Assembly: GCA_024707265.1 (NCBI GenBank)
Contig: JANQAB010000002.1
Coordinates: 826,188-890,187 of the forward strand
DNA length: 64,000 bases
From: Sporocytophaga sp.
GTDB taxonomy: Bacteria > Bacteroidota > Bacteroidia > Cytophagales > Cytophagaceae
Direction of reading: 5' to 3'
Position numbers and translations under genes: made by a program. Shown piece by piece: positions 19,925-29,365 of this stretch; within the stretch, counting starts at the first letter, position 1; each line of letters begins with the position of its first letter. The notes under the pieces were generated by a model, which saw only the letters and a program-made list of their open reading frames with translations, made no database searches and was not told where the DNA came from.

Positions 19925-20950
19925 ATGGATTCCATAACCCAGATAGTTTTAGGAGCGGCAGTAGGCGAAGCCGTTTGCGGAAAGAGAGCAGGAAACAAAG
20001 CTCTGTTGTGGGGAGCTATTGCGGGAACAATTCCTGACCTTGATATACTTGCTAATCCTTTTCAGGATCTGGTTGAACAATTGACATTCCACAGAGGTAT
20101 TACGCATTCAATATTATTTGCTGTTGTTGTTTCTCCACTTCTAGCATATCTGTTGAAGTTCATTTACAAAAGAGATGCTACAACATATATGGACTGGTTC
20201 TGGTTGTTTTTCCTGGGATTCACAACACATGCATTACTTGACTGCTTTACAACCTGGGGAACAAAGGTCTTTTATCCATTCAGTGATTATGCTGTATCTT
20301 TTCATAATATTTTTGTAATAGATCCTCTTTATACAGTTCCTTTTATTTTATGTCTGATACCGGTTTTCTTTTACAGGAAAGAAGACAGAAGAAGGCGCTT
20401 ATGGACTTATGCGGGTATTGGTATTAGTTCTGCTTATATGATGATTACACTAGTGGAGAAATCTGTTGTTAACAATGTCTTTGAAAGGAATTTTAAAGAT
20501 CAGCATCTAGCCGTTATCAGATATTCAACCAAGCCTACTCCCTTTAACACTATTCTATGGAATGCAACAGCTGAAGTGGATTCCGGGTATTACATAGGGT
20601 ATTATTCTTTATTGGATAAAGACAATGAGGTGCAGTTTAAGTACTTCCCCAAGAATCATCAATTGCTTCATGGCTATTTACAGAATGGAAAGTTAAAAAC
20701 CTTGCTGGGGATTACTGATGGATATTACACTGTACAAAGACAAAATGATGACTACATCATTAACGATCTTCGTTTTGGGCAGCTGGATGGCTGGGGAGAA
20801 GGGAAAGAGGCATTTACATTTGCTTATAAAGTAACAACGGATAAAAGCAGTTTAATATTTTCTCAGGCCCCCAATAACCTTAAAAAAGCCAGATCTTTAA
20901 TGCCGAAGTTATGGAAACGTATTTTGGGTGAGAAGTCAGTTGCAAACTAA
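19925..20950 (+). CDS. YdjM-like membrane-bound metal-dependent hydrolase (DUF457)
   Basis: The 341-residue protein begins MDSITQIVLGAAVGEAVCG and contains IPDLDILANPF and HRGITHSILFAVV, then HALLDCFTTWG. These are the Asp/His motifs of the YdjM (DUF457) family, which is annotated as metal-dependent hydrolase from its conserved acidic and His residues. About four to five membrane helices lie in the first 190 residues, and a soluble C-terminal domain of about 150 residues follows. The true substrate of the family is unknown. The gene is divergent from the alpha/beta hydrolase. Confidence 0.88.
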   Translation: MDSITQIVLGAAVGEAVCGKRAGNKALLWGAIAGTIPDLDILANPFQDLVEQLTFHRGITHSILFAVVVSPLLAYLLKFIYKRDATTYMDWFWLFFLGFTTHALLDCFTTWGTKVFYPFSDYAVSFHNIFVIDPLYTVPFILCLIPVFFYRKEDRRRRLWTYAGIGISSAYMMITLVEKSVVNNVFERNFKDQHLAVIRYSTKPTPFNTILWNATAEVDSGYYIGYYSLLDKDNEVQFKYFPKNHQLLHGYLQNGKLKTLLGITDGYYTVQRQNDDYIINDLRFGQLDGWGEGKEAFTFAYKVTTDKSSLIFSQAPNNLKKARSLMPKLWKRILGEKSVAN

Positions 20951-21228
20951 TTATTCTATATAATATTGGGAATATTTGATAGTTATTTTTTTGTATTATT
21001 TTGTTTTTTTATTTAATTATATGGATAGCGTAATGGTTTTATTCTACTAAAAATTAGCTATTAGGCTGAAGATTAGATAGGTTTTTTAAAATGGATATTT
21101 TTAAGAAAAATATGCGCAAATCCTTTTCGTTTTCATCATATCATTACCTACATTAGTTATATAATTTGAGGCTTTGAGATAAGAGGCTTCAACAGTTTTT
21201 TGTTTCTGGAATTTAAAGATGTACCACT

Positions 21229-22522
21229 ATGAATATACAAATTCCTGAAAGCAACCTTAAGAGAGTCGTGATTATCGGCGCCGGTTTCGGCGGGTTAGCC
21301 CTTGCACGCGAGCTTGCTTCCAAAAATTTCCAAATTGTTCTTATCGATAAAAATAACTATCACCAGTTCCAGCCCTTGTTCTATCAGGTCGCTACTGCAG
21401 GATTGGAGCCCAGTGCCATTTCATTTCCTTTGAGAAAGGCATTTCAGTCTTATTCCAATGTGCATATTCGTATTACTGAAGTAAAGGAGATATATGCTCA
21501 AAGCTCTGAAGTTGTTACATCCCTTGGAACTCTGAAGTACGATTATCTTGTACTAGCGATGGGTGCAGATACCAATTACTATGGTAATAAATCTGTGATG
21601 GAAAAGGCCATGCCAATGAAATCAGTTGGAGAAGCTCTTGCCATTCGCAATACCCTATTACAGAATCTTGAGGATGCTTTATCTGTAGAAGATCCAAAAG
21701 CCAAACAAAGACTTTTGAATATTGTAGTTGTAGGCGGTGGGCCCACCGGAGTAGAGGTATCCGGAACTCTTGCTGAAATGAAAAGGACAGTATTGCCAAA
21801 GGATTTTCCCGATCTGGATTTTACAGGTATGAATATATTCCTGGTAGAAGCAGGAAAAAAAGTGTTAGGGCCTATGTCTTCCATTGCATCTGAAAAAGCT
21901 ACAGAATATCTGAAAAAGCTGGGTGTTATTGTTCATACTGGAATTGGAGTAAAAGACTTTGATGGTGAAACTATTTATCTGAGTGATGGGTCTACTATTG
22001 AAAGCAAGAATCTTATCTGGGCCGCAGGGGTAAGGGCTAATAGCATTATTGGTATTCCTGAAACCTCAATGCATAAAAATGGTAGAATCATTGTGGACAG
22101 ATACAACAGGGTGCAGAGTTTTGAAAATATCTTTGCCATAGGTGATCAGGCTTTTATGGAAGAAGAGAAATTTCCAAATGGACATCCGCAGGTGGTGCAG
22201 CCTGCAGTTCAACAGGCAAAGCTCCTTGCCAAAAACCTGGTCAATAGTCAAAAGGGGAAGGCGTGGAAACCATTCAGCTATAATGACCTCGGTTCAATGG
22301 CGACTGTTGGAAGAAACCTTGCTGTAGTAGATTTACCATACATTAAATTCCAGGGGCTTTCTTGCCTGGTTATTCTGGATGTTCGTCCACCTTATGTCAA
22401 TAGTTGGAGTTAAAAATAGACTTTTGATTTTTATCAATTGGTTCTGGAACTACCTGACCTACGATCAGTCTCTTCGTCTGATCATGAAGCCTAAAGAGAA
22501 GGAAGTAGGGGAGAAAGCTTAA
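21229..22522 (+). pseudogene. ndh: Type II NADH dehydrogenase, frameshifted near the 3' end
   Basis: This membrane-associated flavoprotein oxidises NADH and reduces quinone without pumping protons. The FAD-binding site is VVIIGAGFGGLALA (from about residue 12), the NADH-binding site is VVVGGGPTGVEVSG, and the C-terminal FAD motif is IFAIGDQAF. The frame ends at 22413 with a foreign-looking tail. Removing one G from the G4 at 22353-22356 restores KFQGFLAWLFWMFVHLMSI and then FINWFWNYLTYDQSLRLIM, ending at 22522. That is the amphipathic membrane-binding C-terminus of this family. The corrected length is about 430 residues, normal for NDH-2. The true stop codon lies at the start of heptad array 2. 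Confidence 0.93.
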
Positions 22523-22555
22523 AGCTTAAAGCACAAAGCTGAAAGTGAAAAGTTG
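22514..22555 (+). repeat. Heptad array 2: six 7-bp units
   Basis: The units are AAAGCTT, AAAGCTT, AAAGCAC, AAAGCTG, AAAGTGA and AAAGTTG, in perfect 7-bp phase. The array begins inside the last codons of the corrected ndh gene. Confidence 0.9.
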
Positions 22556-22604
22556 TCATTCCGTTATAAGTTAAAAAAAACAATGCAGTAAAGCTTGTTG
22601 AATT

Positions 22605-22639
22605 AGCATAGGACTTAAAGTTCTATGCTTTTTTATTTT
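22605..22639 (+). terminator. Intrinsic terminator after ndh
   Basis: The stem AGCATAGGAC (22605-22614) pairs with GTTCTATGCT (22620-22629) with one G-T pair, followed by a run of T. It is placed about 80 bp after the corrected ndh stop. Confidence 0.75.
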
Positions 22640-22770
22640 ATTCAAATCGAGTAAAATGTCCTATAGTTTACATGTTCAATTTTTATTGCTTTAAAATGAA
22701 ATAACTCAATTTAAAAGTTTTTTTACATGAATTGATCCCTAATACCTTAAATGACTTTGAAATTCATAGT

Positions 22771-22812
22771 TAGCTTTTTACTTTCAGCTTTCCGCCTTTC
22801 GCTTTCAGCTTT
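22771..22812 (-). repeat. Heptad array 3: six 7-bp units, minus orientation
   Basis: Read on the minus strand the units are AAAGCTG, AAAGCGA, AAGGCGG, AAAGCTG, AAAGTAA and AAAGCTA. The array lies 57 bp upstream of the TPR-AAA start codon and is inverted relative to array 2. Confidence 0.85.
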
Positions 22813-22868
22813 TTTGCTCTTTCCGCTTTAAATCCTTAACTTGAACTGATTTAAACCGAGAAATTTTT

Positions 22869-24191
22869 ATGAGTGATGACATTATCGCTAGTTTGAGAGA
22901 AGCCTTAAATTTTTCTCCTGAAAACCTGCCGTTAAGATTATACCTCGCCGAGAGTTTGTTCAAGCTAAACAATCTGGAAGAAGCTGAGAAAGAATTTAAG
23001 CTCGTATTGAATAAACAATCCGACAATGCCAAAGCGAAAATTGGCCTGGCTAAAATTTACTTGAGTCAGGGAAATTACTCCACTGGTATTGTCGTGCTGG
23101 AAGACCTTGTTCATTCAGACAATGCAGATTCTGAATCATTACTTTTGTTTGCCAAATTGCTTCTGAAAGAAAACTCAATAGAGGAAGCCATGAAATACTA
23201 TAAGCGCGTTCTTGAGGTAAACCCTGCATTGCTGGATGAAGAGCTGGACAGTCTGAGAAATCCGAATCACTATTTTGAATCTGAAGATGATGATTTTGTT
23301 GCGGAAGTGGAAAGGAATTCGATGCCTGTTGAAAGGCCAAAGTTAACGTTTGAAGATGTAGGAGGAATGGATCATGTGAAGGAGGAAATCAAAATAAAAA
23401 TCATCCATCCTATGCAACATCCTGAGCTGTATAAGGCTTATGGTAAAAAGATAGGGGGAGGAATTTTGCTTTATGGCCCTCCTGGTTGCGGAAAAACCCA
23501 TCTCGCAAGGGCTACAGCTGGTCAGGTCGATGCAAAATTTATTTCCGTAGGGATCAATGATATATTGGATATGTGGATTGGAGGCAGTGAAAAGAATCTC
23601 CATCACTTGTTCGAAATGGCCAGGCAAAATGTTCCTTGTGTATTGTTTTTCGATGAGGTAGATGCTTTGGGAGCAAGCCGGTCTGATATGAAACAATCTT
23701 CAGGAAGGCATCTGATCAATCAGTTTCTGTCAGAACTTGATGGAATAGAAAGTTCCAACGAAGGACTTCTGGTATTAGCTGCGACCAATGCTCCTTGGCA
23801 TCTTGATTCCGCTTTCAGAAGACCTGGGAGATTTGATAGAATAATATTTGTGCAACCTCCTGATGAAGAAGGTAGAAATGGTATTCTAAAGGTTTTGCTA
23901 AAGGATAAACCGCTAAAGGATATAGATTATAATAAAATTGCAAAAGAAACCAAAGACTTTTCAGGAGCAGACCTGCAGGCACTGGTGGACTTTACGATCG
24001 AAGAAAAACTGCGTGAATCCTTTAAAACAGGAATCCCGGAACCTATAGAAACAAAAGATTTGCTTAAAGCTTTAAAGAAAGTAATACCTTCTACAAAAGA
24101 ATGGTTTACAACGGCAAGGAACTATGCTTTGTATTCTAATGAATCCGGATTATACGATGATATTTTGAAGTATTTAAATATTAAAAAATGA
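22869..24191 (+). CDS. AAA+ ATPase with N-terminal TPR domain
   Basis: The 440-residue protein has TPR repeats in residues 1-140 (FSPENLPLRLYLAESLFKLN and following pairs), then one AAA+ module of the CDC48/FtsH/proteasomal class. Walker A is GPPGCGKTHLARA (about 202-214), Walker B is VLFFDEVDALG (about 258-268), and the SRH region has DSAFRRPGRFDRIIFV with arginine fingers. There is no protease domain and no signal peptide, so it is a cytoplasmic remodelling ATPase, presumably a hexamer. The following TPR membrane-protein gene overlaps its stop by 4 bp, so they probably act together. The substrate is unknown; adaptor-like recognition by the TPRs is inference. Confidence 0.88.
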   Translation: MSDDIIASLREALNFSPENLPLRLYLAESLFKLNNLEEAEKEFKLVLNKQSDNAKAKIGLAKIYLSQGNYSTGIVVLEDLVHSDNADSESLLLFAKLLLKENSIEEAMKYYKRVLEVNPALLDEELDSLRNPNHYFESEDDDFVAEVERNSMPVERPKLTFEDVGGMDHVKEEIKIKIIHPMQHPELYKAYGKKIGGGILLYGPPGCGKTHLARATAGQVDAKFISVGINDILDMWIGGSEKNLHHLFEMARQNVPCVLFFDEVDALGASRSDMKQSSGRHLINQFLSELDGIESSNEGLLVLAATNAPWHLDSAFRRPGRFDRIIFVQPPDEEGRNGILKVLLKDKPLKDIDYNKIAKETKDFSGADLQALVDFTIEEKLRESFKTGIPEPIETKDLLKALKKVIPSTKEWFTTARNYALYSNESGLYDDILKYLNIKK

Positions 24192-25439
24192 TCTTTAATT
24201 CCAGCGAGAGAGCGAGGTTACTGATAGATCAGAGAAGGTTTAAAGAGGCTGAAGACGAACTCAGAAAGTGTCTGTCTTCCGATCCCAATAATCCTGAAGT
24301 TTTTTCCTTGCTTTGCATCTGCAAATGGCACGAAGGTAAATATGAAGAAGCTGAAGATTTTATAAAAAGTGCTATAAGTCTGGCTCCTGCTAATCCTTAT
24401 CTTATATATATTTATTCTAAAGTCCTGCTCGATCAGGATAAGCTTGATCAGGCTGAAAAATATATTATTGAGGCTATTTCTTTAGACCCACTGGTGGCTG
24501 ACTTTTTCGGATTAAGAGCCTCTATATTTCTTCAAAGAAAAAAATTGGGAACTGGCTTTGCATTATGCAAACAAAGGACTTGCTCTTGAAGCTGACAATC
24601 TTGGTTGTCTGAACATCCGTTCTACTGCCCTTCTGAAACTTGACAGGAAGGAGGAGTCTTATGATACCATTCATGAAGCTCTGCATTATGATCCTGAAAA
24701 TCCAATTACGCACTCAAACCTTGGTTGGGGATTGCTGGAGAAGGGGGATCATAAAAAAGCTTTGGTACATTTTGGCAAAGCACTTCAGATCGATCCCGAA
24801 CTGGAATATGCCAAACATGGTCTGGTAGAAAGCCTGAAAGCAAGATATTGGATATATAGGATGTTTCTGAAATATGCTTTCTGGATAGGGAATATGAAAA
24901 GTGGCGCTCAATGGGGCATCCTCATTGGCTTTTTCTTTGGATCAAAGGTATTGGGTTACCTTGCTGACAGAATTCCTGCTTTAAATCCATTCATTCTTCC
25001 CTTTATTGTTCTGTATATTCTTTTCGCAATATCCACCTGGATCATCCGGCCTATTACTAATCTCTTCCTGAGGCTTAATGTTTATGGAAGATATGCGCTC
25101 ACTCCAACTGAAATTGAAACATCAAACTTTGTAGGAGTTGCGCTATGTATGGGAATAGCTTCATTACTGGTATATCCTTTTTTCATGAACGATCTTTTAT
25201 TGTTTACAGGAATCTTTGGTTTGTCTATGATGATTCCCTTGTCCAGTATGCTGGCGCCAACTAAAAAGAATAATAAGAGAACGCTTATCATTTATACATC
25301 AATCCTTGCTTTGATTGGAATTGCAGGTTTATCTTGTTTCGCGTCAGGACTTGCGGTCGCAGAATCTCTGGGGCTTATATATCTGATAGGAATTATGGTA
25401 TATCAATGGGTGAGTAATGCAATGATCATTGGTAGATAA
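24188..25439 (+). pseudogene. TPR protein with C-terminal membrane domain, frameshifted
   Basis: The first part (24188-24589) and second part (open before 24558, to 25439) meet at the A7 run 24538-24544. Removing one A gives the TPR helix QRKNWELALHYANKGLALE, the expected repeat. The corrected protein is about 416 residues: five to six TPRs to about residue 230, then four to five membrane helices (WGILIGFFFGSKVLGYLA, FILPFIVLYILFAISTWII, GVALCMGIASLLVYPFF and others). It is coupled by a 4-bp overlap to the TPR-AAA ATPase. Together they suggest a membrane-recruited ATPase module. I do not recognise a named family. Confidence 0.8.
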
Positions 25440-25445
25440 AAAAAT

Positions 25446-25490
25446 ACAATCCGGCCAGAATAAAGCTCTGAACCGGATTGTTTCCATCCC
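25446..25490 (-). terminator. Intrinsic terminator between the TPR membrane gene and modA
   Basis: A 9-bp perfect stem, ACAATCCGG (25446-25454) with CCGGATTGT (25473-25481), is followed on the minus strand by ATTTTTTTA, fitting modA termination. On the + strand only TTT follows, so it may act weakly in that direction too. Confidence 0.75.
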
Positions 25491-25508
25491 TGAAATAAGC
25501 TCTTATTA

Positions 25509-26267
25509 CTACCTTATACTGTAACCATATTTTATAAAAACACTTTTCGCCTTTTCAGAAAACAGGTATTTATAAAATTGCTCAGCTTCTTTATAGTTTT
25601 GTACTTTGCTCTTCTTTAAAAGAACTACCCCTTGGGCAATAGGACTGTAGGATGTTGTATCAATTTCGACCCAGTAACCCTTGTCTTTCATTTCAGGACT
25701 TAATACTACTGATTTTGCAGTAAAACCAAGTCCGGCAGCTCCGGATAAGACATATTGATTGACCTGTGAAATACTTTCTCCGTTTACAATCCTGGGTTCA
25801 ATTGCCTTATATATACTATAAAAATTCAATACTTCGATTGCTGCTTCCCCATATGGGGCGAGCTTAGGATTGGCAATTGCTACTTTATCAAATTTATTCG
25901 ATAAAAGAAGAGTTTTTATATGTCCATTTTCAAACTTACTCATTGACCATAGTACCAGCCTTCCGTATGCATACACTTCAGGTTTGGTTATCGTAAAGCC
26001 TTCTTTATACAAAGCATTTGGAAACTGCATATCTGCTGAAAGAAAGATATCAAAAGGAGCGCCTTCTTTCACCTGTGCTGTTATTCTCCCGGAGGAATTT
26101 ATAATCAGCTCCAGATGAATGCCTGTTTCCTTTTCGAAATTTTTTTCAATCTCTTTCATTGCAAACCGGGCATTAGCAGCAACAGCTACAGTAACTGTCT
26201 TTTGTGCAAAGCTTTTGCAGGTTAATGCCAGTAATAGGACTAGTATCCGAATATTCTTAGTTAACAT
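25509..26267 (-). CDS. modA: Molybdate ABC transporter substrate-binding protein
   Basis: The 252-residue protein has a signal peptide (about 1-21, ending SFA) and begins the mature part VTVAVAANARFAMKEIEKNF. It contains NSSGRITAQVKEGAPFDIFLSADMQFPNAL, the anion-binding region of ModA proteins, and ANPKLAPYGEAAIEVL. ModA captures molybdate or tungstate in the periplasm for ModBC. No modB or modC follows: the next gene is convergent. The permease must be elsewhere, or this binding protein works alone. It lies just downstream of a ModE-like regulator on the same strand. Confidence 0.93.
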   Translation of the reverse strand: MLTKNIRILVLLLALTCKSFAQKTVTVAVAANARFAMKEIEKNFEKETGIHLELIINSSGRITAQVKEGAPFDIFLSADMQFPNALYKEGFTITKPEVYAYGRLVLWSMSKFENGHIKTLLLSNKFDKVAIANPKLAPYGEAAIEVLNFYSIYKAIEPRIVNGESISQVNQYVLSGAAGLGFTAKSVVLSPEMKDKGYWVEIDTTSYSPIAQGVVLLKKSKVQNYKEAEQFYKYLFSEKAKSVFIKYGYSIR

Positions 26268-26312
26268 TTTGCTGAGCTATTCCTTTTTAGGAATAATGAT
26301 AAATAAAAAAAA

Positions 26313-26663
26313 TCAAAATACTATTTTAGAGGATTGTTCCTGAAGGAATTCATTAAATGCTCTCTCCAGATTGTCAAATTCGTGAATAGCCTTTTCTCCT
26401 TCTTCTGTAAGGAAGGCTCCACCACCTTTTTTGCCACCTGTTTTGGTAGAAACCAGTTTAATAGCCGACATTGTATTCATGGAGTCAATAAGTCTCCAAG
26501 CATGTCTATAAGCCATATTCATTGATTTAGCTGCTTGGGTAATTGAACCGTACTCTTTGATTTTTTTTAAAAGTTCTACTCTTCCGGAACCTAAAAAGGC
26601 TCCATCTCCGCTTTGGACCCAGATACGGCCACTCACCAGATAGTCTTTTTTCTCCATCGTCAT
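26313..26663 (-). CDS. ModE-like (LysR-type HTH) transcriptional regulator
   Basis: The 116-residue protein is a single winged-helix domain of the ModE N-terminal type: LLKKIKEYGSITQAAKSMNMAYRHAWRLID, then GGKKGGGAFLTEEGEKAIHEF. The C-terminal molybdate-binding Mop domains of E. coli ModE are absent, which is common in such short homologues. It lies 45 bp upstream of modA on the same strand and probably controls it. Two near-identical 26-bp direct repeats in its upstream region (26691-26750) are the likely operator. The first codons are MTMEKK, so either Met may be the start. Confidence 0.88.
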   Translation of the reverse strand: MTMEKKDYLVSGRIWVQSGDGAFLGSGRVELLKKIKEYGSITQAAKSMNMAYRHAWRLIDSMNTMSAIKLVSTKTGGKKGGGAFLTEEGEKAIHEFDNLERAFNEFLQEQSSKIVF

Positions 26664-27195
26664 AGTTTTGTAAACATTAGTAATAAGAATAATAAGTAAA
26701 AATACTTAATTTGTATTGTGTAAAAATAAGTAAAAATACTCTATTTGTATGCATGGAAATTACGAATTTCCATTAAATGACTTATTGGTAATTCCTTAGA
26801 TTATTGTTTTGTATTAAAAATCTCTTGTCTCCTTAACTCATGGCTACTGCTTTAATGAAAATAAAAATTAGAGAGAAAATAACAGGCTTGGGAAGTTTTA
26901 TACGTAGGGGTAATTTGTCAGATGATATAAGTCAAATTCAAAAAATACAAGGGAAATTTTGTTTCCTTTTATGAAATAAGAATTTGCTTAGTAAAGATTT
27001 CTTAAAGAGAGGAATTATCCCCTTGACAATAATTTTTAACTCTGGTAAATGGTCAGTTGCTTTTATAATGGCAGGAGCATTCTTGTTCTTCAAGTATATC
27101 ATGATTTATTTGATTCAAGCGGAAATAACTACTACGTTTGAGTTGAAAGGTGGGATGAAAACCATCTTCTAATTATACATTTAAATATCTTAGTT
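26664..27195. other. Intergenic region, about 530 bp
   Basis: It holds the direct repeats and inverted repeat described separately near its left end. From about 26780 to 27195 I see AT-rich sequence and only a short TTG-started reading (26984-27172) that I do not accept as a gene. Confidence 0.5.
26691..26773. promoter_or_regulatory. Direct and inverted repeats upstream of the ModE-like gene (probable operator)
   Basis: Two 26-bp direct repeats, each starting AATAAGTAAAAATACT and ending ATTTGTAT, lie at 26691-26716 and 26725-26750. They differ at two positions only and start 34 bp apart. A perfect 9-bp inverted repeat, ATGGAAATT / AATTTCCAT, follows at 26753-26773. Direct repeats in such a position suggest a regulator or sigma-factor binding site. 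Confidence 0.55.
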
Positions 27196-27765
27196 ATGAA
27201 TAGAATATTTTTAATTGTTATAACCATTTTAACTTTTTCAAAAAACAGTTTCTGTCAGAAGGATACCGTTTTTTATGCAAAAGATAAATTAAAAGGGCTG
27301 GGTAACCTTATTGAGAACAAAGAAGACGGCTTTTGGACTTATTGGTATTTAAATGGTGTGAAGAATTCGGAAGGCTCTTACAAGCTTGGTATTCCTGTAG
27401 GGTATTGGCAAAATTGGGATACACTGGGAAGGATAGTTTGTAAGTTAAATTGGAAAGATGGGTTAAGGCATGGTGCTTTAATTGAATATGACTATGTCAA
27501 AAATGAAATGAAAATAGCAAATTTTAGAGAGGATAAACTAGAAGGGAAAGCTGAATGGATTCATTTTGATGGGTATAAAATTCTGGATGGTAGTTTTAAA
27601 TCAGGATTGTCCTCTGGAGACTGGACCTGGTATTATCCAAATGGAAACGTAAAGAGTAAAGGAAAATTTGCAGCGGGTAAAGAAGATGGAGTGCATACCT
27701 GGTTTAATGAAGATGGTATTGTTATACAAACAGTAAAATATAAAAAAGGTGTTCCGATTGAATAG
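27196..27765 (+). CDS. Exported MORN-repeat (YwqK-like) protein
   Basis: The 189-residue protein has a signal peptide (about 1-20, ending NSFC) and repeated MORN-type units: DGFWTYWYLNGVKNSEGSYK, GIPVGYWQNWDTLGR, DGLRHGALIEYDY, LSSGDWTWYYPNGNVKSKGK, EDGVHTWFNEDGIV. Such proteins are often annotated as the antitoxin component YwqK in Bacteroidota, but no toxin partner is present here and the signal peptide argues for an envelope role. It is transcribed alone. Confidence 0.8.
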   Translation: MNRIFLIVITILTFSKNSFCQKDTVFYAKDKLKGLGNLIENKEDGFWTYWYLNGVKNSEGSYKLGIPVGYWQNWDTLGRIVCKLNWKDGLRHGALIEYDYVKNEMKIANFREDKLEGKAEWIHFDGYKILDGSFKSGLSSGDWTWYYPNGNVKSKGKFAAGKEDGVHTWFNEDGIVIQTVKYKKGVPIE

Positions 27766-27908
27766 ATTAGGATTAACAGGTTGAATAATGTTTATAATTA
27801 AAACAAACAAAAAGTTCCCATGCTCCGTCCTTTGAGGGATGAAGAATAGCAGATTACAACAATTTTTATTCCTTGAGACTTAATTAATTAGGAACAAATT
27901 AATTAGGT

Positions 27909-29013
27909 ATGTGTAATAATCGTAATCCGAATCACAGGCATTCAATTCACTGTATTCTTGCACCGCATATTCTCAACGCAATCGTAAAAAATGGCACTTC
28001 TGAACAAAGACAGAAAGCGATGGCTACTCTTGCTAATGACAACACTTTCAGGGCATTAAGGACTTTTGCCAATGCTTCTTTAGCAGGAACAGGTCCTGTC
28101 ACTATGATTAGTCCGGGTAATAAACAGAGAACTATCATAGACGCGAAGAACATGCAGAGCACAGAAGGAAAAAATAGTACGGTTCGAAGGAGATCCTGCT
28201 ACCAATGATGCGGCTGTGGACGAAGCATATGATGGGCTGGGTATTACTTATGATTTCTTCTGGAATATATTTGAAAGACATTCCATAGATGATGAAGGCA
28301 TGCCTTTGCAGGGTATTGTGCATTTTGGTAAAGAATACAACAACGCTTTCTGGGATGGTCAGAAGATGACATTCGGAGATGGTGACAATGATCTGTTTAA
28401 GAGATTTACCATTTCTCTTGATGTGATCGGACACGAGCTGGCACACGGTGTAACGGAAGACGAAGCAGGACTGGTATACTTCAATCAGGCAGGTGCACTG
28501 AACGAATCAATGTCTGATGTCTTCGGAGCTATGGTGAAGCAATATAAACTTAATCAGTCTTCTGATAAAGCCGACTGGCTTATAGGGGCAGAATTACTTT
28601 CAGAGAAAGTAAGCGGTAAAGCATTAAGGTCCATGAGTGATCCGGGATCTGCTTATGATGATCCTATTCTGGGGAAAGATCCTCAGCCAAAACATATGAA
28701 TGATTTCGTAAATACATTTGAAGACAATGGAGGGGTTCATATCAATTCAGGTATTCCAAACCGTGCCTTTTACCTGGCTGCAACCAACATTGGAGGTTTT
28801 GCTTGGGAAAGAGCGGGTAAAATCTGGTATGAGACTCTTAAAGATGCTAGATTAAGGGCCAATACAGGATTTAAACGATTTGCAAATCTTACAGTTTACA
28901 ATGCAATAAGGCTATTCGGACAAGGCAGCGTGGAAGAACAAGCTGTACAAAATGCCTGGAACGAAGTTGGTATTAAAACATCAATCAAAGAACCATTGCA
29001 ATATGCTCATTGA
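27909..29013 (+). pseudogene. M4-family (protealysin-like) metallopeptidase, frameshifted
   Basis: The first part begins MCNNRNPNHRHSIHCILAPH, the short N-terminal propeptide form of protealysin-like M4 enzymes, without a signal peptide. The second part has the zinc-binding HELAH and downstream NESMSDVFG (third ligand Glu), and GGVHINSGIPNRAF with the catalytic His. The frames meet at the A6 run 28169-28174. Removing one base gives EGKIVRFEGDPATNDAAVD, matching the M4 pattern before EAYDGLG. The corrected length is about 368 residues. The family are zinc endopeptidases that leave the cell without a classical signal peptide. The stop overlaps the start of an emfourin-like inhibitor gene by 11 bp. 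Confidence 0.9.
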
Positions 29014-29311
29014 TTTTAAATCAGATGGTGGGATTGCTTATTTCCCGGGATTGAACAGATCCAAACTGATTAATACAGACTCATTAAGTAATGAGGATTC
29101 CATGAAGGCTAAGGAACTTGTACAGAGGTGCAGGTTCTTTAGCATTACTTATAATGAAGTGCCTCAAAGAGGTGCGGATAGAAAGACATATACAATCAGT
29201 ATAACTGATGGCGATAATAAAAATATAATCAGGGTTTCAGACCCTGTTGAAGATGAAGCTTTAGCAGACCTCATAAGTTTTCTGAACAAGTTAAGCAGAA
29301 AAGCCCGATAA
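29003..29311 (+). CDS. Emfourin-like inhibitor of the adjacent M4 peptidase
   Basis: From the ATG at 29003 the protein is about 102 residues, beginning MLIDFKSDGGIAYFPGLNRS and ending with a helical SFLNKLSRKA tail. It contains RKTYTISITDGDNKNIIRVSD. This pattern and the position match emfourin, the proteinaceous inhibitor encoded next to protealysin-like peptidases. The ATG overlaps the last 11 bases of the peptidase gene, so the two are translationally coupled. An in-frame codon 17 residues upstream lies deep in the peptidase gene and is unlikely as the start. The match is based on pattern and context. Confidence 0.75.
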   Translation: MLIDFKSDGGIAYFPGLNRSKLINTDSLSNEDSMKAKELVQRCRFFSITYNEVPQRGADRKTYTISITDGDNKNIIRVSDPVEDEALADLISFLNKLSRKAR

Positions 29312-29365
29312 TTGAATATAGTCTGGGCCTGTCCAAACAACACTTAATGAGCCTGAAATTTTTTT

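Larger units (their letters stand above)
22523..22868. other. Intergenic region, about 345 bp, between ndh and the TPR-AAA gene
   Basis: It holds the rest of heptad array 2, an intrinsic terminator (22605-22639), and the oppositely oriented heptad array 3 (22771-22812). No ORF is seen. The two arrays form an inverted pair around the terminator. Confidence 0.7.

Noticed and set aside
19789..20037. Reading overlapping the YdjM-like gene
   Set aside because: It overlaps the well-supported YdjM-like gene out of frame, without family resemblance.
26984..27172. 62-residue reading between the ModE-like gene and the MORN protein gene
   Set aside because: It starts at TTG, has low coding character and no family resemblance.
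27196..27765. Toxin-antitoxin module with the YwqK-like protein
   Set aside because: The protein has a signal peptide and no toxin-like neighbour.
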